Origin: Cohnella hashimotonis
GTDB taxonomy: Bacteria > Bacillota > Bacilli > Paenibacillales > Paenibacillaceae
Direction of reading: 5' to 3'
NCBI RefSeq assembly: GCF_030014955.1
Contig: NZ_JAGRPV010000001.1
Coordinates: 6,758,001 to 6,822,000 of the forward strand
Length of the DNA: 64,000 nucleotides
Shown here: positions 30,314 to 36,814 of the stretch, piece by piece
Numbering within the stretch: the first letter of the stretch is position 1
Layout: each line of letters begins with the position of its first letter
The notes under the pieces: model-generated
What the model was told of the DNA's origin: nothing
What the model saw: only the letters and a program-made list of their open reading frames with translations
Databases searched by the model: none
Translations under genes and position numbers: made by a program

Positions 30314-30330
30314 TCTGACCTTTTTTGACC
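30314..30330 (-). promoter_or_regulatory. CtsR-type operator
   Basis: The minus strand reads GGTCAAAAAAGGTCAGA, a tandem heptad that matches the CtsR box (GGTCAAA-NAN-GGTCAAA) with one mismatch. It starts just after the predicted transcription start of the dnaJ-like/clpB operon, a position at which a bound repressor would block RNA polymerase. Confidence 0.85.
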
Positions 30331-30338
30331 TTAATGTC

Positions 30339-30367
30339 ATTATAGACCCGCCATACGATTATGCCAA
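30339..30367 (-). promoter_or_regulatory. Sigma-A promoter of the dnaJ-like/clpB operon
   Basis: Minus-strand -35 TTGGCA (30367-30362) and -10 TATAAT (30344-30339) are separated by 17 bases. The start point would be near 30332, directly upstream of the CtsR-type box. Confidence 0.88.
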
Positions 30368-30683
30368 TGTGGATATGAGGTGATTTTAGGAGATTTTCTT
30401 GCATAAATCCATTCATAGCTCGCTCGCATAGCTATTATTGACCATTACTGACCTTTGCAGGCGAATCCGCTTTCTCCCACATTCCTACCACCAGCAATCC
30501 TGCCGAATGATCGCCGATAACGGATCTGCAGTTCGCCCGAAGCTTGTCAGACTTTACGTTCGCTCCAAACGCCAGTATCCCCTTCGCCTGCGCGAAGGGG
30601 ATACCGTTAAAACGTGCGAAATGTGCGTGTTTCACGTGTGGCACGCCCGAAAGTCTGTTTCCGCGACGATAAGCTGACGCCTC
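30368..30683. other. Intergenic region with one hairpin copy of the dispersed repeat
   Basis: Between the dnaJ-like promoter and the nucleoside hydrolase stop I see no gene with an SD on either strand. Short open frames here are partly made by the repeat at 30575-30604. The rest has no recognisable signal. Confidence 0.5.
30575..30604. repeat. Solitary palindromic copy of the dispersed repeat
   Basis: GTATCCCCTTCGC and GCGAAGGGGATAC form a perfect 13-base inverted repeat around CTGC, continuing on the right into CGTTAAAACG. The arm is the core of the units in the array at 25801-26390. Here two opposite units meet head to head and could form a strong hairpin in RNA or single-stranded DNA. Confidence 0.75.
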
Positions 30684-31616
30684 TTATTCTACGCCGCTCG
30701 CTTGGCCCAGCTTGGCGAACAAGTCCTGGAAGATCTCGTCCCGATCGACATGCGTCACGTAGCGGATCGGATGGCGTCCCTCCGCTTCGGCCCAACGGCA
30801 ATCGTCGGTCACAAGCGGGCTTGGCGTCAGCTCGCTCGGGCACCAATCGGGCCGCACCAGCCAAGCGACCGCGGACAAGTCCCAAATGACGCGCGAGCGA
30901 CCGGTGTGATCGTCCATGCAGCCGAGGAACGTCTCGTACAGGTATTGCCCGAGCGGACCTTTATCTCGGACGTGCTCCCGCAGCTCGGATAGCGTCGTCG
31001 TCAGATGCGACACGACGCCCATGCAGGGCAGCAGCACCAGCGGGACGCCCGAGTCCAGCACGACCCGCGATGCGTGCACATCCTGCTCGAGATTAAACTC
31101 CCTCGTATTCTGCCAATGGAAAGCGTGGCCGCCGAGCCAGACGAGCACGATCCGGTCCGCCAGCGCGGGCTCGAGCAGCAGCGCCGAGGCGACGTTGGTG
31201 ATCGCGCCGATGGCGACGACGTAGAGCGGATCGTTCTCCTCTCGCGCCATCGCCCGGTTGATCAGGTCCCGGGCGGCCTCGCTCTCGACAGGCACATCCG
31301 GACCCGGCAAGTAAGTCCTCGATCCCTTGAATACCGGCAGCGTCTCCCGGCCGGCGAGCGACCGGATTTTTAAAATTTCCCGGTAGCTCTTCTCCATCCC
31401 GTCCTCGGGCCCGTCGGACATCGTGTTGTGAAACGGAGCGGCGTGAACGGCCTCGACCTCCACCGCCTCCGGCGAGTTCAGCGCATAGATCAGCGCGAAC
31501 TGGTCGTCAATTTCATTGTAAGTATCGGTATCCATTACAATAGAAACCTTTCTCCCGGGATGCGACAGCCGGCTGACGCGACGATCCTCTGCGATTGATA
31601 CAAATGGCTTCACCAT
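30684..31616 (-). CDS. Nucleoside hydrolase (inosine/uridine-preferring family)
   Basis: ATG 31616 follows AAGGAGGAG at ten bases, giving 310 residues; a further in-frame ATG at 31739 overlaps the divergent promoter region. The metal-binding motif VSIVMDTDTYNEIDDQFALI (D-x-D-x(4)-DD, around residues 30-40) is the family hallmark. IGAITNVASALLLEPALADR and VWLGGHAFHWQNTREFNLEQ are the other conserved blocks. It cleaves the N-glycosidic bond of a ribonucleoside in the cytoplasm, using calcium. It is transcribed away from an AraC regulator 155 bases distant, which probably controls it. A possible -10 TATAAT lies at 31691-31686. Confidence 0.9.
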   Translation of the reverse strand: MVKPFVSIAEDRRVSRLSHPGRKVSIVMDTDTYNEIDDQFALIYALNSPEAVEVEAVHAAPFHNTMSDGPEDGMEKSYREILKIRSLAGRETLPVFKGSRTYLPGPDVPVESEAARDLINRAMAREENDPLYVVAIGAITNVASALLLEPALADRIVLVWLGGHAFHWQNTREFNLEQDVHASRVVLDSGVPLVLLPCMGVVSHLTTTLSELREHVRDKGPLGQYLYETFLGCMDDHTGRSRVIWDLSAVAWLVRPDWCPSELTPSPLVTDDCRWAEAEGRHPIRYVTHVDRDEIFQDLFAKLGQASGVE

Positions 31617-31701
31617 AGTTGCGTAGCTCCTCCTTATTCTTTTTGGCTGAATAGGCTGCAGTAAGCATGATAAAATGATAGTTAAATTATATATACGACG
31701 C

Positions 31702-31727
31702 CATTTGAATCGTATCCGCTTCCGGTC
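31702..31727. repeat. Degenerate copy of the dispersed repeat in the divergent regulatory region
   Basis: ATTTGAATCGTATCCGCTTC followed by CGGTCA resembles the direct-orientation units of the array (ATTTGAACGATATCCCCTTC then AGTCA), with a one-base insertion and a few changes. It sits between the nucleoside hydrolase and araC starts. It could be chance, but the order of matching blocks is the same. Confidence 0.4.
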
Positions 31728-31771
31728 AATCTCTATCACAATTTGGCTGATCTCTGAAAGGAGCGCTTTTT

Positions 31772-32539
31772 ATGCATGCACGGCTGGACTTCCTGTTCCC
31801 CGTGACTCACGTGCCCGGTAACGACGTGACTTTGCATCGTCACGGCTGCCACGAGCTGGTTTATTATTTGAAAGGAAACGGAAGGACGCGCATCGGCGAT
31901 CGCGATTACGAATTCCGCGAGGACGATTATGCGCTTATCCGGCCGGGAACGCTTCACGACGAGCGTCACGCCGCGCCGACCGAGGTACTCTGTTTGGGCT
32001 TTGCGCCGCTGCGGGAATCTGCGCTTCCCGAGGGCGTCTTTTCAGATCATCGGTCTAAGGACTGCGAAGACGATCACGCCCCTGTCCTGCCTCTGCTGCT
32101 CGGGATGGCCAAGGAAATGAGAAATAAAGACGAGGACTACGCCGGCATGCTCGACCTGCTCGCCTCCCAGCTTGTCCTGCTGCTGCGGCGGAGACTGACC
32201 GGCGGTTCGCCGACATATGCCGAAGATAAGTTCCGTTACGCGATTAATTATATGAACGAAAATTTTCATCAGCGCATCGACTTCGCATCGCTCGCCGCCA
32301 TGGCCGGCTACAGCCCCGACCGCTATCGTCATCTCTTCAAAGCGCACACCGGCGCGTCGCCCGGACGCTACGTGCTCGGCAGGCGAATCGATCACGCCCG
32401 GACGCTGCTTCGCGAGACGGAGCGCAGCATCTCCGGGATCGCCTCGGACTGCGGCTTCGCGAGCGATTCGCAGTTCTGCAGCCTGTTCAAGCGCGAGACA
32501 GGCTGGAGCCCCGGCGCCTATCGCAAGGCCAACGCTTGA
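31772..32539 (+). CDS. AraC-family transcriptional regulator
   Basis: A 255-residue protein; ATG 31772 follows AAAGGAG at eight or nine bases. The N-terminal half is a cupin-type sensor domain (HRHGCHELVYYLKGNGRTRI, DDYALIRPGTLHDERHA). The C-terminal half (about 155-255) has the two helix-turn-helix motifs of AraC proteins (IDFASLAAMAGYSPDRYRHL and SISGIASDCGFASDSQFCSL, then FKRETGWSPGAYRK). The divergent neighbour is a nucleoside hydrolase, so a nucleoside or its sugar is a candidate ligand. This rests on position only. Confidence 0.9.
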   Translation: MHARLDFLFPVTHVPGNDVTLHRHGCHELVYYLKGNGRTRIGDRDYEFREDDYALIRPGTLHDERHAAPTEVLCLGFAPLRESALPEGVFSDHRSKDCEDDHAPVLPLLLGMAKEMRNKDEDYAGMLDLLASQLVLLLRRRLTGGSPTYAEDKFRYAINYMNENFHQRIDFASLAAMAGYSPDRYRHLFKAHTGASPGRYVLGRRIDHARTLLRETERSISGIASDCGFASDSQFCSLFKRETGWSPGAYRKANA

Positions 32540-32547
32540 TCGATCGC

Positions 32548-32580
32548 AAAAAGAGCGCAGGGTCCGAGACCCATGCGCTC
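32548..32580 (-). terminator. Rho-independent terminator after the acetyltransferase gene
   Basis: On the minus strand GAGCGCA and TGCGCTC, extended by GGGTC/GACCC, form a stem followed by TTTTTGCG. It ends transcripts from 32588-33031 and lies in the convergent gap with the araC gene. Confidence 0.82.
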
Positions 32581-32587
32581 CTGTTGC

Positions 32588-33031
32588 TTAAAGCGATTCG
32601 TTTTTGTGCCACACGTCCCCATACTCTGCGTTTCGCTTGAACTGTACGAGCGCATATGAGCATACCGGCACGATTTTCTTGCCCTCCGCGCGGGCCTCCT
32701 CGACGACTCTGTCGAGCATCCGCCGCGCGATGTCTCCGCCCCGGTAAGCCGGAGAAACATACGTATGGTTAAGCACCCAGGTGTTCTCCCCGTCCGGCAA
32801 GAACGTGATCTCCCCGATTTGCTCGCCATTCTCGCGAACGACGAAGGCATTGCCTTCTTTATGAACGACGCCGACTTCGTCTTTTTTCTTCCAGCCTTTA
32901 AACGTATCCTTCGCCTCGGTCACGGTTTCCTTCACGCTGCCGATCGTGTCTTGAACGTCGGACTTGATGCTATCGATATGCCCTTTCATGCTGTCCATTT
33001 CTTTTTTGATGCCCTCGATCGGACTGCTCAT
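32588..33031 (-). CDS. YjdJ-type N-acetyltransferase with YtxH-like N-terminus
   Basis: ATG 33031 follows GAGGAGG at eight bases; the protein is 147 residues. The first 50 residues (SSPIEGIKKEMDSMKGHIDS, VKETVTEAKDTFKGWKKK) are an amphipathic, charged helical stretch like YtxH/late-embryogenesis-type stress proteins. Residues 55-147 are a short GNAT domain of the YjdJ/Gcn5-like group (ENTWVLNHTYVSPAYRGGDI, ARRMLDRVVEEARAEGKKIV, CSYALVQFKRNAEYGDVW). The substrate is unknown. The fusion suggests a link to stress or to a membrane or protein surface, but that is inference. Confidence 0.83.
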   Translation of the reverse strand: MSSPIEGIKKEMDSMKGHIDSIKSDVQDTIGSVKETVTEAKDTFKGWKKKDEVGVVHKEGNAFVVRENGEQIGEITFLPDGENTWVLNHTYVSPAYRGGDIARRMLDRVVEEARAEGKKIVPVCSYALVQFKRNAEYGDVWHKNESL

Positions 33032-33072
33032 GGCATTCGCCTCCTCTAATCGGCCGCTATGGCATATACTAC

Positions 33073-33136
33073 TATATACCCGCTTCGCCACCGGTTATTC
33101 AGCGTATATACCCGCTTCGCCACCGGTTATTCAGCG
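33073..33136. repeat. Perfect 32-bp tandem duplication
   Basis: The unit starting TATATACCCGCTTCGCCACC occurs twice without a mismatch at 33073-33104 and 33105-33136. It lies in the divergent region between the acetyltransferase and the cation efflux gene. The unit contains the alternating TATATA tract that could carry a promoter element. Confidence 0.95.
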
Positions 33137-33193
33137 GCGGACCCGTTGCGATCGCATTCTGGCGAGAGCGAACGGTATGTCGCCGTTTCGTCA

Positions 33194-33222
33194 TTGTGCA
33201 ATTCGGATAAAGAACATATAAT
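33194..33222 (+). promoter_or_regulatory. Probable sigma-A promoter of the cation efflux gene
   Basis: TATAAT at 33217-33222 lies 17 bases after TTGTGC at 33194-33199 (only the TTG agrees with the -35 consensus). The predicted start near 33229 lies downstream of an in-frame ATG at 33223, which therefore cannot be the initiator. Confidence 0.55.
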
Positions 33223-33276
33223 ATGAGCAAGTATTCATATGTTATAGCACTCGCTAGGACGGAAGGGCTGACGGCA

Positions 33277-34425
33277 ATGGACAAACGAAACGATAAGGGG
33301 ACGGACGACAAGGTCGGGGGCGCGACGCACCAAAAGGATCCGGGCAGCGCGCACATACACCCGGACGCCTGTACGCACGCCCACGGTCACGGCGGCCACG
33401 ACGAAGGCCACGCGCATGGACATCCGAGCGATCATTCACACGCTAACGCGCACGAACATTCGAACGATCGTTTTCATGGACACTCACATGGTCATGGACA
33501 TAGCCACGGCCACCACGGCCATCATCACGGGATCGGCGGGCACCATCATCACGGGCGCGAAGGCGACCGCCGAGGCCTGACGATCGCCCTCGCGATCACG
33601 GCGGGCATCATGGTGCTCGAGTTCGTCGGCGGACTGCTTACCGACAGTCTCGCGCTGCTGTCGGACTCGGGCCATATGCTGAGCGATACGAGCGCGCTGG
33701 CGCTGAGCCTGGCCGCCCTCTGGTTTGCCTCGCGGCCGGCCTCGGCCAAGCGAACCTACGGCTTCCACCGGTTCGAGATTCTCGCCGCGCTGTTCAACGG
33801 CGTCGCGCTGTTCGTCATCGCAGGCTTCATCGTTTACGAAGCCATCGGCCGGATGGCCTCGCCGCCGGAGGTCGCCGGCGGCCCGATGATGGCGATCGCA
33901 GCCGTCGGCCTCCTCGCCAATCTGGCCAGCGCCTGGGCGCTCACGCGTCAAGGCGACGTGGAGAACAACGTCAACATGCGCAGCGCGTACCTGCACGTGC
34001 TGGGCGACGCGCTCGGCTCCGTCGGCGCCATCGCGGCCGGCATCCTCATGATGGCCTTCGGCTGGTACATCGCCGACCCGATCATCTCGATCGTCGTATC
34101 GGTCCTGATCCTGCGGAGCGCATGGCTCGTCATTACGCAGACGGTGCACGTACTTATGGAAGGCACGCCGGCCGGCATCGATCAAGCCGAGGTGAAGGCC
34201 GCGCTGCTCACGCTCGATGGCGTGCGCGACGTGCACGACCTGCATATTTGGACGATCACCTCGGGCCTGGATTCCTTCAGCTGTCACATCCTCGTCCAGG
34301 ACGGCGTCCAATGCCAGGACGTGCTGCAGCGCGCGATCACCCTGATCGAGGGCCGCTTCGGCATCAGCCACTCGACCATTCAAGTCGAGAGCGGCGCCAT
34401 CCGGCACGGAGAAATTCCCGTGTAG
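33277..34425 (+). CDS. Zinc-type cation diffusion facilitator (CzcD family)
   Basis: ATG 33277 has GGAAGGG nine bases upstream. The product has 382 residues. The first 95 are extraordinarily histidine-rich (HSHGHGHSHGHHGHHHGIGG and further H/D/G runs), a likely metal-buffering region. Six membrane helices follow, with the transport-site motifs DSGHMLSDTSALALS (helix II) and YLHVLGDALGSVG (helix V), both H-x3-D, as in zinc carriers. A cytoplasmic C-terminal domain (VHDLHIWTITSGLDSFSCHI) forms the dimer interface. It should export Zn2+ (or Co2+/Cd2+) by proton antiport. No metal regulator lies beside it. Confidence 0.94.
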   Translation: MDKRNDKGTDDKVGGATHQKDPGSAHIHPDACTHAHGHGGHDEGHAHGHPSDHSHANAHEHSNDRFHGHSHGHGHSHGHHGHHHGIGGHHHHGREGDRRGLTIALAITAGIMVLEFVGGLLTDSLALLSDSGHMLSDTSALALSLAALWFASRPASAKRTYGFHRFEILAALFNGVALFVIAGFIVYEAIGRMASPPEVAGGPMMAIAAVGLLANLASAWALTRQGDVENNVNMRSAYLHVLGDALGSVGAIAAGILMMAFGWYIADPIISIVVSVLILRSAWLVITQTVHVLMEGTPAGIDQAEVKAALLTLDGVRDVHDLHIWTITSGLDSFSCHILVQDGVQCQDVLQRAITLIEGRFGISHSTIQVESGAIRHGEIPV

Positions 34426-34440
34426 CGGATAAAATCAAAA

Positions 34441-34479
34441 AAAACGGGAAGCCGCCTGTTCGACGCGGCTTCCCGTTTT
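34441..34479. terminator. Bidirectional terminator
   Basis: A perfect 15-base stem (AAAACGGGAAGCCGC / GCGGCTTCCCGTTTT) with a nine-base loop, with A and T runs on its two sides. It serves both the cation efflux gene (plus strand) and the convergent YvyF-like gene (minus strand). Confidence 0.95.
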
Positions 34480-34874
34480 TATTTGCGCTTGTTCAAAAAG
34501 CTGTTCTCCCTGCGCTTGCGCTCCTGCATCAGACGCTCCTGCTCGTACACATGCGCGACCTCGCTCTTGATGCGCAGCGAGCAGTCCGGGCACAGCTTGC
34601 CTTTGCGAATCGGCGCCTGGCACAAGTCGCACGCGTCGGCCAGGTTCGGATAATCGTATACCTTCAGTTTGCCCTTGCGAATCCAAGCGCGAATCAGCTC
34701 GGGACGCTCGCCTACCCGCTCTGCCAGCTCCTCCGTGGTCAGCTTGCGGTTCGCGCGAAGCTCCTTCTCCATACGGTTCATAAGCGTATCCTCGGCGGCG
34801 GCGCAAGCGGCGCACATCTGCCTTAGATTGATCTGATAGATTCTGCCGCAACCGGGGCAATGGTCCACACGCAA
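34479..34874 (-). CDS. YvyF-like double zinc-ribbon protein
   Basis: A 131-residue protein with two cysteine pairs at the N-terminus (CPGCGRIYQINLRQMCAAC), a helix-turn-helix-like centre (RKLTTEELAERVGERPELIR, IRKGKLKVYDYPNL) and two more pairs (CDLCQAPIRKGKLCPDC). A basic tail follows. The order matches the flagellar-region YvyF family, which in Bacillus lies near flgM/flgN. Here no flagellar gene is near. The start is uncertain: the TTG at 34874 is the first start codon after an in-frame stop, but no SD precedes it. The SD-like GCGAGGG at about 34894 would suit an ATG in another frame. A one-base sequencing or real frameshift at the 5' end is possible. Confidence 0.7.
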   Translation of the reverse strand: MRVDHCPGCGRIYQINLRQMCAACAAAEDTLMNRMEKELRANRKLTTEELAERVGERPELIRAWIRKGKLKVYDYPNLADACDLCQAPIRKGKLCPDCSLRIKSEVAHVYEQERLMQERKRRENSFLNKRK

Positions 34875-34949
34875 TTCGGAAGTGATAAGTCATCCCTCGC
34901 CCGTCTCCCTGTAGTTACATTTATCATACCACAGGGACGTCGAACTTCA

Positions 34950-35813
34950 CTAGATTGCCGGTACGGGATACTGCTCGTCCGCCCGCGCGGCGGCCGCATC
35001 GGGCGACATCCCCGCCAGCATGTCCATCAGCGCTTTGGCGTTGGGCGTGGCGTCCCCCGCCGAATTGTTGTTGAACACGACATACACCGTGTCCGTCTCC
35101 CGCTCCAGCGCCAGCAGCCGGTCCCGCCACTCTGCGAGCTCCTCCGCGTCATAGTGGTAAAGGTACCGGAGCTTGCGCCAATCCGGACGTCCGCTCGCAT
35201 GCCAGCCGCCCTCGTTGCGCCCGTGCAGCCGCACGTAGGTCATGTCGCTTGTCGTGGCGACCGGCACGATCGGGATCGAACCCGCTCCGGCCTGCGGCTC
35301 GTCGACGATCGTATGGATCCAGCCCTCTTTTTTCATAAAAGCGATCGTCTTGTCCTTGAACTCGGGAGCGTACCAGCTCCGGTTGCGCAGTTCCAGCGTG
35401 CACGGTACATCGCTCATGTATGCTTTCGTCCGACGCAGCAGGTCTACGTTCTCGCGGGTGCAATCGAACCAGGGCGGATACTGGAACAGCGCGGCCGCCA
35501 GCTTCCCGGCCTCCCGCATCGGCGCGATCGCCTCGTGAAATGCCTTGTACATCGTTTCTTCGTCGTCGAAGTAGTTTTTTTTGCCGCGAAGATGTCCCGT
35601 CATTCCCTGATAGGCCTTCACGACGAACTTGAATCCTTCCGGCGTATCTGCCGTCCACTTGGCGGTGTTTTTCACGGACGGCACGGCATAAAACGAGCTG
35701 TCGATCTCTACGACGTCGAAATGCCTGCTGTATTCGCGGAGCCGTTCTCCCGCCTTCAGCTTGCCGTACAGCTCCTCATGATCGCCGAAGCCCGTCAGTC
35801 CGATTCGTATCAT
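34950..35813 (-). CDS. DUF72 domain protein (YunF-like)
   Basis: The start ATG 35813 is eight bases after AAGGGAGG; the GTG at 35816 is also possible. The protein is 287 residues. It has the DUF72 TIM-barrel signatures: RIGLTGFGDHEELYGKL, FDVVEIDSSFYAVPSVKNTA, LAAALFQYPPWFDC, LELRNRSWYAPEF, DMTYVRLHGRNEGGWHASGR and VYVVFNNNSAGDATPNA. DUF72 proteins are widespread, cytosolic and of unknown reaction. It stands alone as a single gene; the gene to its left is on the same strand 76 bases away. Confidence 0.9.
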   Translation of the reverse strand: MIRIGLTGFGDHEELYGKLKAGERLREYSRHFDVVEIDSSFYAVPSVKNTAKWTADTPEGFKFVVKAYQGMTGHLRGKKNYFDDEETMYKAFHEAIAPMREAGKLAAALFQYPPWFDCTRENVDLLRRTKAYMSDVPCTLELRNRSWYAPEFKDKTIAFMKKEGWIHTIVDEPQAGAGSIPIVPVATTSDMTYVRLHGRNEGGWHASGRPDWRKLRYLYHYDAEELAEWRDRLLALERETDTVYVVFNNNSAGDATPNAKALMDMLAGMSPDAAAARADEQYPVPAI

Positions 35814-36046
35814 CACTGCCGCCTCCCTTGCGCCAAATTTATCCTACGTCTATTTTACACGCCGGAACGCTGATTGAACGAACGACTTTGACTGGCGCTG
35901 AGCGTCCGCAAAAATAGACCGGCTCGCAAGGCATCCTGTGGATGCCCGAAGCAGTCTCATTTATTTTTTCTGATTATTCTAAATAGACTATCTTTTTAGT
36001 GCTGAGCTGTGATAGAATGCTGTTACAGGAAAGGAGGTGCGTCAAC

Positions 36047-36094
36047 ATTAGTTCCCATATGTTGAACGTATCCCTTACCCGGTCCAGTCTCTAA
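36047..36094 (+). CDS. Possible 15-residue peptide with ATT start
   Basis: After the perfect SD the best-spaced codon is ATT 36047 (nine bases from GGAGG). The frame reads SSHMLNVSLTRSSL and ends at TAA 36094. ATT is a rare initiator, so translation may instead start at ATG 36059 (11 residues) or not at all. The second half of the frame lies in the left arm of the inverted repeat. Confidence 0.25.
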   Translation: MSSHMLNVSLTRSSL

Positions 36095-36123
36095 TCCGGC
36101 TGGAGGCGCGGGATACGGTTCAA
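36062..36123. repeat. Inverted copy of the dispersed repeat inside the small transcript
   Basis: TTGAACGTATCCC (36062-36074) and GGGATACGGTTCAA (36110-36123) pair with one bulged base. The arms resemble the array core GAACGATATCCCC, with one base missing. The 35 bases between them include a smaller CCAG/CTGG pair. Confidence 0.5.
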
Positions 36124-36147
36124 TCAAGCAGCGCCGCTCGGGTACGA

Positions 36148-36178
36148 GAGACCGTCTTCGGACGGTCTCTTTGTTTTG
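36148..36178 (+). terminator. Rho-independent terminator with UUCG loop
   Basis: GAGACCGTC-TTCG-GACGGTCTC followed by TTTGTTTTG: a nine-base perfect stem with the very stable UUCG tetraloop. Confidence 0.93.
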
Positions 36179-36203
36179 TTGTTGCGAATCAGCGCACGAG
36201 CCT

Positions 36204-36713
36204 TTATCCCCTTGCGGGCCGCCGATACGGCGCATGGACGCTGCCGGGCACGATATCGGCTTCCAGATAGGCGGCCAGGCCTGCGATGCCCGCCTCGATC
36301 ATCCGCCGGTGGCTGCGGACGAAGACAGGACGCAGAAGCGGCGCGAGCGAGGTCATCCACCTGCGTCTTGTCGCAAGCGCCATCAGGACATGCACCTCCG
36401 TCGCGCGGCCGGCGCCGTGCAGACGTACGACGGCGCGCCCTTCCAGATCGCCCGTGACGCGCAGTGCGACAGCGGTCGGCGGCCGGCTCTCTATGACGGA
36501 CACGCCAAGCTTAAGCGTGTAAAACAGCCCCGAACGGAATTCGCCCGCGTAGCCGTTTCCCACGCCGTCGCCCGATGCGCCGGTCGCGATCCGCTCGATC
36601 TTGACGTTCGGCCACCAGCCGTCGTACCGGAAATCGCCGATCAACGCCCACAGCCGTTCTTTTTCCCGATCCACGCGCCATACATGTTCGAACCGATAGA
36701 TCGAATCGTCCAT
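36204..36713 (-). CDS. SRPBCC-family protein (polyketide cyclase/START-like)
   Basis: ATG 36713 is five bases after GGAGG; the GTG at 36719 overlaps the SD. The 169-residue product has the SRPBCC pattern: an N-terminal strand and WRVDREKERLWALIGDFRYD, then DGWWPNVKIERIATGASGDG, GNGYAGEFRSGLFYTLKLGV and a long C-terminal helix (RRWMTSLAPLLRPVFVRSHR). The fold makes a hydrophobic cavity for a lipid-like ligand. No function is suggested by the neighbours. Confidence 0.8.
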   Translation of the reverse strand: MDDSIYRFEHVWRVDREKERLWALIGDFRYDGWWPNVKIERIATGASGDGVGNGYAGEFRSGLFYTLKLGVSVIESRPPTAVALRVTGDLEGRAVVRLHGAGRATEVHVLMALATRRRWMTSLAPLLRPVFVRSHRRMIEAGIAGLAAYLEADIVPGSVHAPYRRPARG

Positions 36714-36814
36714 ATGCACCTCCGGCTCGCGGTTTATATCACTGATATTTAACCACTTTAACCGAAGGTGACAGCCGCTTGCGGAAATCGGTCTGCGCTC
36801 TGGCGCTGGCGCGC

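Larger units (their letters stand above)
36013..36178 (+). ncRNA. Small structured transcript with perfect SD and own terminator
   Basis: TAGAAT (36013-36018) is a possible -10; its -35 is weak. AAAGGAGGTG at 36030-36039 is a full complement of the 16S rRNA 3' end. Nine bases after GGAGG an ATT begins a 15-codon frame, and the first ATG is 21 bases away. An imperfect inverted repeat (TTGAACGTATCCC / GGGATACGGTTCAA, 36062-36074 and 36110-36123) follows. A strong terminator with a UUCG loop ends the unit. No plus-strand gene lies downstream within 25 kb of this direction's operon logic (the next plus gene is udk), so it is a free-standing unit of about 150 bases. It could be a regulatory RNA, a small-peptide mRNA, or an rRNA-binding decoy. 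Confidence 0.5.
35814..36203. other. Intergenic region carrying a small transcription unit
   Basis: The left 180 bases carry nothing I recognise apart from AT-rich sequence (35955-36000). From about 35990 a compact plus-strand unit is visible: a promoter-like TAGAAT, a perfect SD, a short frame, an inverted repeat and a terminator (listed separately). Confidence 0.5.
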
